Positions 11,488 through 20,506 of a stretch of DNA of 64,000 bases are shown here, in pieces (within the stretch, counting starts at the first letter, position 1; every line of letters starts with the position of its first letter). The position numbers and the translations under genes were made by a program. Source of the DNA: Oceanobacter mangrovi (GTDB lineage Bacteria > Pseudomonadota > Gammaproteobacteria > Pseudomonadales > Oceanobacteraceae); NCBI RefSeq assembly GCF_019740315.1, contig NZ_JAHXZR010000008.1, forward strand, positions 124,001 through 188,000. Reading direction: 5' to 3'. The notes under the pieces were generated by a model that did not search any database, was not told where the DNA came from, and worked only from the letters and a program-made list of their open reading frames with translations.

Positions 11488-11523
11488 CGCGCGCTTTATA
11501 CCACTTTGGCTGCAGACTTTCCA
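11488..11523 (-). promoter_or_regulatory. Predicted rpsB promoter with GC-rich discriminator
   Basis: On the minus strand TGGAAA (-35, 11518-11523) and TATAAA (-10, 11495-11500) are separated by exactly 17 bases and followed by GCGCGCGC. A GC-rich discriminator after a good -10 is typical of stable-RNA and ribosomal-protein promoters that respond to ppGpp/DksA. The implied leader is about 150 bases, long enough to carry an S2 autoregulatory site. Prediction by eye only. Confidence 0.6.
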
Positions 11524-11631
11524 GCGCGATTAAGTCTATAGCAACAGCTTATTACAAATAATGATTATTCACCCTGGCGTGCTCTACCGATACAATAGGC
11601 GTTCAAACAAACCGAGTTACCAAGTATTTCA

Positions 11632-12411
11632 ATGACTGTTCAAATCAAGACGGCTGAAGATATCGAGAAAATGCGCGTTGCCGGACGACTGGCTGCCGAA
11701 GTCCTCGAGATGATTGGTCCCCACGTTGTACCAGGCGTTTCCACCGGCGAACTGGATCGTATCTGTCACGACTATATTGTTAACGTGCAGCAGGCCATTC
11801 CTGCGCCGCTTAACTATAACGGTTTCCCGAAGTCGATCTGCACCTCCATCAATCAGGTTATCTGCCACGGTATTCCGAGCGATGACAAGCTGCTGAAGAA
11901 AGGCGACATCATCAATATCGACATTACCGTCATCAAGGACGGTTACCACGGCGATACCAGTATGATGTTTTTCGTTGGCGAACCATCACCAGCCAACAAG
12001 CGTCTGGTCGAGATCACCCGCGACTGCCTGTACCTCGGCATCGACATGGTCAAACCCGGCGTTCGCCTGGGCGATATTGGTGCTGCGATCCAGCAGCTGG
12101 CCGAATCCAGCCACTACTCTGTTGTGCGTGAGTATTGCGGCCACGGTATTGGCAAGGTGTTCCACGAAGAGCCCCAGGTGCTGCACTACGGCAAGGCCGG
12201 TACCGGCCTCGAATTGCAGCCCGGCATGACCTTCACCATCGAGCCCATGATCAACCTGGGAACCCGCTTCAACAAGTTGATGAAAGATGGCTGGACTGTG
12301 GTCACCAAAGACCGCAAACCATCAGCCCAGTGGGAGCACACCCTGCTGGTCACTGAAACCGGTGTGGAAGTGCTGACTGCCCGCCAGGACGAGAAATACT
12401 GGAACAAGTGA
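11632..12411 (+). CDS. map: Methionine aminopeptidase, type I
   Basis: Map removes the initiator Met from nascent proteins using a dinuclear metal site. The 259-residue protein matches type Ia enzymes throughout: IKTAEDIEKMRVAGRLAAEV at the N-terminus, KSICTSINQVICHGIP, the metal ligands Asp in INIDITV and GDTSMMF, His in GHGIGKVFHEEP, Glu in FTIEPM and the final Glu in WEHTLLVTETG. It is divergent from rpsB, the common arrangement, and its stop overlaps the glnD ATG by one base, so glnD is probably translated from the same message. Confidence 0.97.
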   Translation: MTVQIKTAEDIEKMRVAGRLAAEVLEMIGPHVVPGVSTGELDRICHDYIVNVQQAIPAPLNYNGFPKSICTSINQVICHGIPSDDKLLKKGDIINIDITVIKDGYHGDTSMMFFVGEPSPANKRLVEITRDCLYLGIDMVKPGVRLGDIGAAIQQLAESSHYSVVREYCGHGIGKVFHEEPQVLHYGKAGTGLELQPGMTFTIEPMINLGTRFNKLMKDGWTVVTKDRKPSAQWEHTLLVTETGVEVLTARQDEKYWNK

Positions 12412-15119
12412 TGGATATGGTGGTTGCGGAACTGACTCCGGTTTGCAGGCAAACCCTGCAAGCCCAGATGGCTGAATGCCGGGCATTGATTCCTTTTATC
12501 AAGGAGTTTCTGGCCGAAACCCAACGGCAAGCCGATGCCTATTTCCGCGCCACTCTTGACGCCACCCCACCGGTAGTATTTCGTTCAGCCCAGATTGATG
12601 CCCTGCTGGAAGCCATGTGGATCCATCAGGGTCTTGATGTTGAAGGTCTGGCCCTGATCGCCGTTGGTGGTTATGGCCGCGGCGAGCTACAGCGTCATTC
12701 CGATATTGATGTACTGCTGCTGTGTCGTGATGAAGCCAGCATCCAGCAACATGGCGAAGCCCTGCAGGGGTTCATTACCCTGCTATGGGATACCCGGCTG
12801 GATATTGGTCACAGCGTTCGCACCCTCGACGACTGCTTCACCGAAGCCGAGAAAGATCTCACCATCATCACCAACATGCTGGAAAGCCGGCCACTGGCAG
12901 GCGACCCGGAACTGTTTTACCAGCTCAGACATATCATTCGCGAAGACAACATGTGGCCAGCAGCCCGTTTCTTTGCCGAAAAATGGCGTGAACTGCTCGA
13001 CCGCCACGCCAAGCACAATGACCCCGAATACAACCTCGAACCCAACGTTAAAAACTCTCCGGGGGCGCTGCGGGATATCCAGACCATTTGCTGGGTCACC
13101 AGCCGCTATTTCGGCGAAGGCAGCCTGACCGCACTGCTGGAAAAAGGCTTTTTAACGCCGTTTGAGCACAAACGTCTGGCCAGCAGCCTGCATTTTCTCT
13201 GGCAGGTGCGTTACGCCCTGCACATGCTGTCCAATCGTGAAGAAGACCGTTTGCTGTTTGACCTGCAACGGGAAGTTGCCAGCCTGCTGGGTTTTGAAGA
13301 CAACGCCGAACAACTTGGCGTCGAACGCTTTATGACCCGCTTCTACCGCAACCAGCTGGCCACTACCGAGCTATGTGACCTGCTGCTGCTGCATTTCAAC
13401 GAAGACATCATGAAAGCCGGTCAGTCCAGCGAACCGGTCATTGTGAACAAGTACTTCGTACTGCAGGACGGCTATTTGCGAGTAACTGACCCGGAACTGT
13501 TCGCGCGCGAGCCAATCTGGCTGTTAAAAGTCTTTGTTTTGTGTGCGCATCTGAAAGATGTCGATGGCGGCGATATTCTCGGCGTCCACTCCGACACCAT
13601 CCGAGCCCTGCGTGATCACCGCCATCTGATCGACTTTGCCTATCGCACCGATCCGGCCAACAACGCCTGTTTTATGGAGTTGATGCGCAACAAGGATCAT
13701 GTCGTGCGCGAACTGTCGCGAATGATGCGCTACGGTATTCTTGGTCGTTACATTCCTGAATTTGGTCATATCATCGGCATGATGGAGCACGACCTGCTGC
13801 ACATTCATACAGTCGATGATCACAGCTTCCGAATGATTCGTTTCCTGCGTCAGCTGCGTTTTTCAGAACAGCGTGAACACTACCCGCTGGCTTCCAAGCT
13901 GATTCACAAGGTGCAGAAACGCGAAGTTATCTATCTGGCGGCACTGCTGCACGACACCGGCAAGTCCATTGAAGGTGACCACTGCGCCAACGGCGAAACC
14001 ATTGCCCAGAATTTCTGCCGCCAGCATAACCTCAAGCCGACCGACACCCACATGGTCAGCTGGCTGATTGCCAACCACCTGACCATGTCGCACGCAGCGC
14101 AACGGCTGGATCTCAACAATCCAGAAGATATTCACCAGTTCGCCATCGAGATGGGCGACCAGTATCACCTCGACCTGCTGTATCTGATTACCCTGGCCGA
14201 CATGGTGACCACCAATCCGAAGCTGTGGACCAGCTGGCGTGCCGAACAGATGCGCGAACTGTACCGCAACACCCAGCAAGCCTTGCGTCGAGGGCTGGCC
14301 AACCCGATCAACAAGGAAGATTACATCGAGGAAATCCAGCAAGACGCCATCGCCCTGCTGAAGCAATCCGGTCTTGATCAGGATGCAGTCCGTAGCATCT
14401 GGGGCCATGCCGGTGATGATTATTTCCTGCGTGAGAACCTCGATAACATCGTCTGGCACACCATGGCGATCCACCAGCATGGTGACGATCCCAACCCGCT
14501 GGTCAGCATTCGCCAGACCTCCAATGAAGATCTCGAAGGTGCCACCCAGATCTTCATCTATATGAAAGACCAGATCGACCTGTTTGCCGTAACCACCGCT
14601 ACCCTCGACCAGCTCAACCTCAACATTCAGGACGCCCGCATTATGACGTCCGAGGTCGATAACAATGTGATGGACACCTACATCGTGCTGGATGAGCAAT
14701 ACCAGCCAATCGAGGACCCACAACGACTGGCGACCATCAGGCAGGCCCTGATCGACGCGCTCGACGACCCGGAAGACTATTCCACCATTATTCGCCGTCG
14801 CACTCCACGCATGCTCAAACAGTTCCCGGTGAAAACCCAGGTCACCATGAGCAACGATCCTTTTATGCAACGCACGGTACTGGAAGTTATCGCCGCTGAC
14901 CGCCCCGGCCTGCTGGCTCGCGTTGGCGCGATTTTCTCGGAGTTCGGAGCCCAGATTCAGGGCGCCAAGCTGCTGACCGAAGGGGAAAAGGTGTCGGATA
15001 TTTTCTACATCGTTGACCAGAACGGCGAGCCCTATTCCGACCCCGATACCTGTACGACCTTGCAGCAGGCAATCAAGCAGGGCCTCGATGAGCAGATCGA
15101 AGCCCAGACCCAGTTCTAG
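12411..15119 (+). CDS. glnD: Bifunctional uridylyltransferase/uridylyl-removing enzyme GlnD
   Basis: GlnD senses glutamine and adds or removes UMP on PII proteins (GlnB/GlnK), controlling nitrogen assimilation. The 902-residue protein has the nucleotidyltransferase motif GGYGRGELQRHSDIDVLLL near residues 85-104, an HD phosphohydrolase domain with LLHDTGK near residue 515 for deuridylylation, and two C-terminal ACT domains (about 708 and 823, the latter starting VLEVIAADRPGLLARVGAIF) that bind glutamine. I take the ATG in the TGATG overlap with map. A GTG one codon upstream is an equal possibility. Confidence 0.97.
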   Translation: MDMVVAELTPVCRQTLQAQMAECRALIPFIKEFLAETQRQADAYFRATLDATPPVVFRSAQIDALLEAMWIHQGLDVEGLALIAVGGYGRGELQRHSDIDVLLLCRDEASIQQHGEALQGFITLLWDTRLDIGHSVRTLDDCFTEAEKDLTIITNMLESRPLAGDPELFYQLRHIIREDNMWPAARFFAEKWRELLDRHAKHNDPEYNLEPNVKNSPGALRDIQTICWVTSRYFGEGSLTALLEKGFLTPFEHKRLASSLHFLWQVRYALHMLSNREEDRLLFDLQREVASLLGFEDNAEQLGVERFMTRFYRNQLATTELCDLLLLHFNEDIMKAGQSSEPVIVNKYFVLQDGYLRVTDPELFAREPIWLLKVFVLCAHLKDVDGGDILGVHSDTIRALRDHRHLIDFAYRTDPANNACFMELMRNKDHVVRELSRMMRYGILGRYIPEFGHIIGMMEHDLLHIHTVDDHSFRMIRFLRQLRFSEQREHYPLASKLIHKVQKREVIYLAALLHDTGKSIEGDHCANGETIAQNFCRQHNLKPTDTHMVSWLIANHLTMSHAAQRLDLNNPEDIHQFAIEMGDQYHLDLLYLITLADMVTTNPKLWTSWRAEQMRELYRNTQQALRRGLANPINKEDYIEEIQQDAIALLKQSGLDQDAVRSIWGHAGDDYFLRENLDNIVWHTMAIHQHGDDPNPLVSIRQTSNEDLEGATQIFIYMKDQIDLFAVTTATLDQLNLNIQDARIMTSEVDNNVMDTYIVLDEQYQPIEDPQRLATIRQALIDALDDPEDYSTIIRRRTPRMLKQFPVKTQVTMSNDPFMQRTVLEVIAADRPGLLARVGAIFSEFGAQIQGAKLLTEGEKVSDIFYIVDQNGEPYSDPDTCTTLQQAIKQGLDEQIEAQTQF

Positions 15120-15139
15120 TTGCCATCCATATCCAGCCG

Positions 15140-15181
15140 GGATTAATTCGACAAAATAGAACATATTTGTCGAATTAATCC
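15140..15181. promoter_or_regulatory. Large palindrome between glnD and the pirin gene
   Basis: Two perfect 16-base arms, GGATTAATTCGACAAA and its complement TTTGTCGAATTAATCC, are separated by 10 bases (ATAGAACATA). It is AT-rich, lies 54 bases before the pirin start and 20 bases after the glnD stop, and has no T-run after it. It looks more like an operator for a dimeric or tetrameric repressor than a terminator. Confidence 0.6.
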
Positions 15182-15234
15182 GATTTTCTCGAAGCCTCTA
15201 ACTGGTTATTGTGTCTCGTAACCAGGAGGTTTCC

Positions 15235-16068
15235 ATGACACAAGCATACAAAAAACTTATCCGCGCCCATGCCAGCTCTGATGGCGATGGCGTCAAGATC
15301 CAGCGCGTCGCGCTGTTCAACGAAGCGCTCAGTGACCCCTTCCTGATGATCGACGAACTGCGCTCCGATAACCCGGATGACTATATTGGTGGCTTTCCGC
15401 CGCATCCGCACCGCGGCATGGAAACCCTCACCTACCTGATTCAGGGTGGCCTCGAGCACCGTGACCATATGGGCAACCGCGGCATGATTCACAGTGGTGG
15501 GGCGCAGTGGATGTCCGCAGGTCGTGGCGTGATTCACTCGGAAATGCCATCTCTGGAAATGGACGGCCTGCACGGTTTCCAGCTGTGGATTAACCTGCCA
15601 GCTGCCGAAAAAATGCAGGACCCGGCCTACCGTGATGTCCCTGCCAGTGACATTCCACAAGTCCAGAGCCAGAGTGGTGTCAGCCTCAAATTGATCGCTG
15701 GTCAGTGGACCATTGATGGAGAGCAGTTCAGTGCGCCGTTGAGCCGTATGGCGGCCGACGCCGGCATTGCCGACGTGCAGATTGCTGCTGGCCAGTCGCT
15801 GACATTGCCGCTAAAAGCCGGTTATCAGGCGATGGCGTTTATGTACGACGGCAACCTCAAGGGTCTGAATCAGGGCAAGGCACTGGTGGTGTTCAACACC
15901 GAAGGGGATCAGATTGTGCTGGAAGCCGAACAGGACTGTCGCCTGCTGCTGTTAAGCGGTCGTCCGCTGCAAGAGCCAGTCGCTCATTACGGACCATTTG
16001 TGATGAATACCGTGGAAGAAATCCAGCAGGCAATTGCAGATTATAACGCGGGCCGTTTTGGCAACTAA
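15235..16068 (+). CDS. Pirin family protein
   Basis: Pirins are bicupin proteins; some bacterial members oxidise quercetin and others modulate metabolic enzymes or redox sensing. The 277-residue protein has the N-terminal cupin with the pirin signature HPHRGMETLTYLIQGGLEHRD and later GAQWMSAGRGVIHSE, where the His and Glu ligands bind Fe or another metal, followed by a second cupin fold from about residue 150. The ATG has a perfect AGGAGG five bases upstream. The large palindrome upstream is a likely operator. Function beyond the family cannot be told from sequence. Confidence 0.88.
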   Translation: MTQAYKKLIRAHASSDGDGVKIQRVALFNEALSDPFLMIDELRSDNPDDYIGGFPPHPHRGMETLTYLIQGGLEHRDHMGNRGMIHSGGAQWMSAGRGVIHSEMPSLEMDGLHGFQLWINLPAAEKMQDPAYRDVPASDIPQVQSQSGVSLKLIAGQWTIDGEQFSAPLSRMAADAGIADVQIAAGQSLTLPLKAGYQAMAFMYDGNLKGLNQGKALVVFNTEGDQIVLEAEQDCRLLLLSGRPLQEPVAHYGPFVMNTVEEIQQAIADYNAGRFGN

Positions 16069-16091
16069 TTAACAGCCTGCCGCACAGACGA

Positions 16092-16118
16092 CAGCGGTGT
16101 GTTTATCAAACACCGCTG
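16092..16118. terminator. Hairpin between convergent pirin and helicase genes
   Basis: CAGCGGTGT pairs with ACACCGCTG around a short AT-rich centre, between two genes that end towards each other. No T-run follows on either strand, so it is at best a weak bidirectional terminator. Confidence 0.4.
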
Positions 16119-16144
16119 GTGTCCGTTCCCGGCTCAGCTCAAAC

Positions 16145-17497
16145 TCAGCTTTCGCCTGGCTTTTTACGGCGAATCGGTGCAAAACCTTCACCGTCCATCA
16201 GATTACCGCGATCAGCAGCGGTCTTTGGACGTGACGGCCTCGGGCCATTACGCTTCTTGTCGCTGGCACCCTTGGCCTTCGCAGCCGCTTTGCCGGTTGG
16301 CTTTTTCTTGCGCTTGACCGTGCTGGCAGCCTTGCCGGAAGCCTTGAGCTTTTTCGGGCCCTTGTAGGCACCTTCCAGACCTGGAATCTTGCGGGATTCC
16401 ATTTCCACCTGCAGATAACGCTCGATGGTGGCCTTGAGGTTCCACTCGTTTGGCGCGATCAGACTAATGGCACGACCGATGTTATCAGCACGGCCGGTAC
16501 GACCAATACGGTGAACGTATTCATCGGCCTTGCGGGCCAGATCATAGTTGATCACCAGATCCATGCCTTCAACGTCGAGACCACGAGCAGCAACATCGGT
16601 GGCGATCAGAATGTTGCGCTTGCCTTCGCGCAGTTGCTGCATCACGTACTTGCGCTCGTCCTGGGTCATCTCGCCGTGCAGCATGGCCACACCTTCACGA
16701 TGACGACGGACAAATTCCACCAGCCGCTGCACTTCGTCGCGCTTGTTGGCAAAAATAATCGCCTTGTCGTATTGCTCATTGGCCAGCAGCCAGACCAGCA
16801 AACGATCCTTGTGAGCGTTGTCGTCAGCCAGAATGCGCTGCTGCTGGATCTTTTCGTGCTGATCCTGAATCGAACGGGTGGTAATGGCTTCCGGCTCACG
16901 CAGCAGGGTTTTGGCAATCCGCACCACACCTTCGTGACGCAGGGTCGCCGACAGCAGCATGGTCTGACGCTCACTGCCACAGGCCTGACGGATAATATCC
17001 ATGTCTTCGGCAAAACCCATGTCGAGCATACGGTCAGCTTCGTCAAGAATCAGGAATTCCAGATCGCTCAGCACACAGGTTTCACGCTTGAGGTGATCAA
17101 CCAGACGACCCGGCGTGGCCACCACAATTTCCGGATTCTTGCGCAACAGGGCGGCCTGATACTGGAACTCCTGACCACCGGTCAGCAAGCCCACATTCAA
17201 CTGCACCAGACTGCAGAAATGCTCGGCAACCTTGAACACCTGCTGGGCCAGCTCACGGGTTGGCAGCAGAATCAGCATCCGGGTAGCAGAATCAGGCGCC
17301 GGAGTTTCCAGCATTGCCTGCATGGCTGGCAACAAATAAGCCAGGGTTTTACCACTACCGGTTTCTGCGCATACCTGAACATCCTTGCCTGCCAGCGCCA
17401 GCGGGATAACCGCCTGCTGCACATCCGTCGGGGTGTCGATAGACAGTTGCTCAAGACCCAGCAGCAAACGTGGATTTAGGGAAAATTCGGTAAACAC
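16145..17497 (-). CDS. DEAD-box RNA helicase, SrmB-like
   Basis: ATP-dependent RNA helicase of superfamily 2. Motifs in order are the Q-motif region PTDVQQAVIP (23-32), motif I AETGSGKT (44-51), PTREL (79-83), ATPGR (127-131), DEAD (152-155), SAT (183-185) and HRIGRTGR in the second RecA domain. A lysine/alanine-rich basic tail from about residue 385 would bind RNA. The MFTEFSLNPRLL start and the IPGLEGAYKGPKKLK tail region resemble SrmB, which acts in 50S assembly, but RhlE-like proteins are close enough that I leave the symbol open. It stands alone between convergent and divergent neighbours. Confidence 0.9.
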   Translation of the reverse strand: MFTEFSLNPRLLLGLEQLSIDTPTDVQQAVIPLALAGKDVQVCAETGSGKTLAYLLPAMQAMLETPAPDSATRMLILLPTRELAQQVFKVAEHFCSLVQLNVGLLTGGQEFQYQAALLRKNPEIVVATPGRLVDHLKRETCVLSDLEFLILDEADRMLDMGFAEDMDIIRQACGSERQTMLLSATLRHEGVVRIAKTLLREPEAITTRSIQDQHEKIQQQRILADDNAHKDRLLVWLLANEQYDKAIIFANKRDEVQRLVEFVRRHREGVAMLHGEMTQDERKYVMQQLREGKRNILIATDVAARGLDVEGMDLVINYDLARKADEYVHRIGRTGRADNIGRAISLIAPNEWNLKATIERYLQVEMESRKIPGLEGAYKGPKKLKASGKAASTVKRKKKPTGKAAAKAKGASDKKRNGPRPSRPKTAADRGNLMDGEGFAPIRRKKPGES

Positions 17498-17650
17498 AGA
17501 TCAACCTCTCGATAAATTTGCGCGGAGTATAACAGTCTCGTGACAACAGTGAGGGAAAAGCGTATCGGACTTCAGCATCCCGCCAAATAACTTTAGACTG
17601 AGACTCTTGTTTACGTCATCTGACACTTCATTAGAAACCGGAATTCGATC

Positions 17651-18511
17651 ATGTCACAGAATTTACACCGTCCTCGTCTGCTGCCACTGGCACTTTCCGT
17701 CACCCTTACTGGTGCCTTGCTGGCTGGCTGTTCCACCAGCCCGACCGGCCGTTCCCAACTGATGGTGGTCACCCCGGATCAGGCCATCACTGAATCCAAA
17801 AGCGCTTATGTTTCCACGGTTGGCGAATTGGGCACCGAAGGCAAGCTGGTTACCGACAGCAAAACCCTCAACCGCATCAAAACCATTACCGGCCGTCTGG
17901 TCACCGAAGCGGTGGCGAAGTTTCCCAAAACCGCCAACTGGAGCTGGAGCGTTGCGGTGATTGACGATGCCGAAACACTGAACGCCTGGTGTATGGCTGG
18001 CGGCCGCATGGCCATCTACACAGGCATTATCGACAAGCTCGACCTCACCGATGACGAAATAGCCCAGATCATGGGCCATGAAATTTCCCACGCACTGGCT
18101 AACCATACAGCCGAACAGATGTCCCGTGCAGTGCTGATCAACGCCGGTCTGCAGGCCACCGCTGCCGCTACGGAAAACAACCAGTATGCATTGAGCGGCA
18201 CTGCGTTGGCCGCCAAATACGCACTGCAATTGCCCAACAGCCGCACTGCGGAAACCGAAGCCGACCGCATTGGTATTGAGCTGGCCGCCCGTGCAGGTTA
18301 CAACCCGGCGGCAGCTGTCAGCCTGTGGGAAAAAATGAAAAAAGCCGCCGGTGGCAGCACGCCGGAATTCATGAGCACTCACCCGTCGCCATCCAACCGT
18401 TCCAAAACCCTCGGTAAACTGGGGACGGAAATGCTGGCGCTGAACCCAACGCTGAAAAAAGCCGCAGTGTACCCGGTTACCATGGTGACCAGTACCAGTC
18501 AGCTGCAATAA
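17651..18511 (+). CDS. M48 family metalloprotease lipoprotein
   Basis: Periplasmic zinc endopeptidase like LoiP/YggG and BepA relatives that act in outer-membrane protein quality control. The signal peptide ends in the lipobox LLAGC with the acylated Cys at residue 27. The zinc motif is HEISH at about 142-146, with the third ligand Glu in AETEADRIG near residue 203. After the lipobox comes SPTGRSQLMVVT, typical of the M48C lipoprotein group. The 286-residue length fits. It has its own upstream region and is convergent with the AraC gene. Confidence 0.9.
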   Translation: MSQNLHRPRLLPLALSVTLTGALLAGCSTSPTGRSQLMVVTPDQAITESKSAYVSTVGELGTEGKLVTDSKTLNRIKTITGRLVTEAVAKFPKTANWSWSVAVIDDAETLNAWCMAGGRMAIYTGIIDKLDLTDDEIAQIMGHEISHALANHTAEQMSRAVLINAGLQATAAATENNQYALSGTALAAKYALQLPNSRTAETEADRIGIELAARAGYNPAAAVSLWEKMKKAAGGSTPEFMSTHPSPSNRSKTLGKLGTEMLALNPTLKKAAVYPVTMVTSTSQLQ

Positions 18512-18527
18512 GAAGTGCGTGCTGCGG

Positions 18528-18544
18528 CGGGAAATGAATTCCCG
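18528..18544. terminator. Small hairpin between M48 protease and AraC genes
   Basis: CGGGAA / TTCCCG inverted repeat in the 35-base gap between convergent genes. Short stem and no T-run, so weak. Confidence 0.3.
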
Positions 18545-18546
18545 TC

Positions 18547-19590
18547 TCAGCCAATCAATGGTTCAAACAAACTGACGCGACTGCGAGCGTCACTGGGAGT
18601 CACGCCCACCCAGCGCTTGAAAGCGCGACGGAAGTTGGTGCTGTCATTGAAATTCAGATGAGCCGCCACCTGCTCGTTGTTCCAGCCCCGTACATGCAAC
18701 AAATACAAACTCATTTGCAAGCGCGCCTGATCCTGCAACTGCTGGAACCGACAGCCCTGTTTACCCAGCTTGCGTTTCAGCGTTGCCGAGCTCATCGCCA
18801 GCATATCCGCCACATCCGGCAAGGAAACCGGCTCCTGCACGTGCCGCAGTAACAGCTGATAGACATGTTCGGCCAAACTGACTTTGGCCCGATCTGTCAG
18901 CAGCAGTGATTCTCTCCAGGCAGCCTGGCGGGCAGTTTCTGAACCACGACTCCAGGGTTTGTCGATCCATTGCCGCTCGATAAACATGACGTTAACGCCA
19001 AGATCAAAGGCCAGCTGATCGCCCAGATTCACTGTGTATTGCTCATCGTAGGTCGGCCGACTATAGGCAAAACCAAACCGCCACGGCGACCGTTCGCCAC
19101 TCATCCAACGGCTGTAGGAGGCCAACGCACTCATCGCGGCTTCGATCAGAAAAGGACTGGCCGACGCTTCCGAAAGAGTCAGCCAATAAACATAACAGTA
19201 GCGATCATCGGTCTGGATATGCGGTACTGCCCAGGGCGATAACTGCACCCTGTGATTGCTGAGGGCATCCAGTGCATCCCGCAAGCAACCGGCGTTGCCG
19301 AGCAAGGCACTTGGAGCACCATAATGACCGGGCCACCAGGATGATCCCCAGCGGAACGAGATTTCCGGCTCATTGGATAACTTGCCAGCGTTAGCCACCA
19401 GTGCCAGCCCCTGGTTTTCAGAGATCAATACCTGGCCTGCCAGCAAGTCTTCATAAAACAACCCGGTACCACGCAGAATCTTGTGACTGCAGATATCCCG
19501 CGAGCGCAGCATATCAATCAGCATGGCAGGCTGGTGATGGGCAGCAAAGATGCGTTCGTCACTTTCGTACCAGAGCGTCGCTGACGTCAT
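18547..19590 (-). CDS. AraC family transcriptional regulator
   Basis: The 347-residue protein has an N-terminal effector-binding region of the Arabinose_bd/OruR type (about residues 10-230) and a C-terminal double helix-turn-helix (about 245-340). The second HTH is recognisable in WNNEQVAAHLNFNDSTNFRR followed by AFKRWVGVTPSDARS. The ATG lies one base after the stop of the GGDEF gene upstream and has GAGG before it, so the two are coupled. Relatives regulate catabolic, ornithine-use or virulence genes. The direct link to a c-di-GMP-type protein suggests the ligand signal may be tied to second-messenger state. Confidence 0.88.
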   Translation of the reverse strand: MTSATLWYESDERIFAAHHQPAMLIDMLRSRDICSHKILRGTGLFYEDLLAGQVLISENQGLALVANAGKLSNEPEISFRWGSSWWPGHYGAPSALLGNAGCLRDALDALSNHRVQLSPWAVPHIQTDDRYCYVYWLTLSEASASPFLIEAAMSALASYSRWMSGERSPWRFGFAYSRPTYDEQYTVNLGDQLAFDLGVNVMFIERQWIDKPWSRGSETARQAAWRESLLLTDRAKVSLAEHVYQLLLRHVQEPVSLPDVADMLAMSSATLKRKLGKQGCRFQQLQDQARLQMSLYLLHVRGWNNEQVAAHLNFNDSTNFRRAFKRWVGVTPSDARSRVSLFEPLIG

Positions 19591-19591
19591 C

Positions 19592-20506
19592 TCAGGCGGC
19601 CTCTGCAAAACCGTTACTGGACTTGGCCTGCTGCAAGGCCAGGTTAGCCCGCTGGATCAATTGCTCGGCGGTTTCGCCCTGCCACGAGGCCAGACCGATA
19701 CTGACGGTCTGGTACAGGCTTTCCCCCGTCGTCTTGTGCTTATAGGCAAAATGTTTCACCGCACCCGCCAACTCCTCACCCAACTGGCGACCACGGTCAG
19801 AATCCGTATCGGGTAGCAGCACTGCAAAACGATCGGCAGCATAACGGCAAACCAGATCATTCTGGCGTAAATTGAGCAGTAACAATTCGGAAATTTCATG
19901 CAACATGGCATCACCTTCGCGGTGGCCATGGAGTCGGTTAACGTCGGCAAAATTATCAATATCAACCATCAACAGCACCAGCTGCTGTTGTGGCCCAAAC
20001 ACCGCCTGCAGCTGCTCCCGCAAATAACCAACTCGCCCCAGCTGGGTGAGGTTGTCGACAAATCGGTGCTCCCGGAACAACCGTTCACGCTTGCGTAATT
20101 GCTGATTAATACTCAGCTGTTCCTTGTGCCAGTGCACCAGACCATACGTCAGCAAGGCAACACCGATTGGCATGGCGCCGGATTCAAGCCAGTGATCCCA
20201 GAACACCTCACCGGGTAAACGAATAAATTCGTCGAGGTTGTCCTGCCACATGGCGAGAAACATAAAACCCAGGCCCAGCGTCAACAGGTCAGTCACCCGA
20301 CCAGCCGGGCGGCTGCCAATGATCAGCATCATCCAGACCGCCAGCGCCAGTGCTGAGCCACCTTCGCCCACCACATCGAGCCAGTCGATTTCAGCCAGGG
20401 TCTTGGGCGTTCCGACCAGCAGAAAACCAACCAGTCCACTCAGTGCCAGACCAAAGATCAGCACCAGTTTCTGACGATGTAATCCCAGGTTAGTGAACAT
20501 ACTCAT
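19592..20506 (-). CDS. Membrane protein with degenerate GGDEF domain and intact I-site
   Basis: The 304-residue protein has about four hydrophobic segments in residues 10-125, a short linker helix, then a GGDEF domain from about 150. The domain opens normally (DNLTQLGRVGYL) and keeps the first metal Asp (VDIDNF, about 182). However the signature loop reads AADRF (223-227) instead of GGDEF: both Gly and the Glu needed for GTP and metal binding are gone. The inhibitory-site motif RxxD is present as RQND (214-217), five residues before the loop, the correct spacing. It is therefore more likely a c-di-GMP receptor than a cyclase. It is coupled to the AraC gene. Confidence 0.85.
   Translation of the reverse strand: MSMFTNLGLHRQKLVLIFGLALSGLVGFLLVGTPKTLAEIDWLDVVGEGGSALALAVWMMLIIGSRPAGRVTDLLTLGLGFMFLAMWQDNLDEFIRLPGEVFWDHWLESGAMPIGVALLTYGLVHWHKEQLSINQQLRKRERLFREHRFVDNLTQLGRVGYLREQLQAVFGPQQQLVLLMVDIDNFADVNRLHGHREGDAMLHEISELLLLNLRQNDLVCRYAADRFAVLLPDTDSDRGRQLGEELAGAVKHFAYKHKTTGESLYQTVSIGLASWQGETAEQLIQRANLALQQAKSSNGFAEAA

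Noticed and set aside
12408-12410. GTG start of glnD one codon before the chosen ATG
   Set aside because: Possible, but the ATG in the TGATG overlap is the more usual form.
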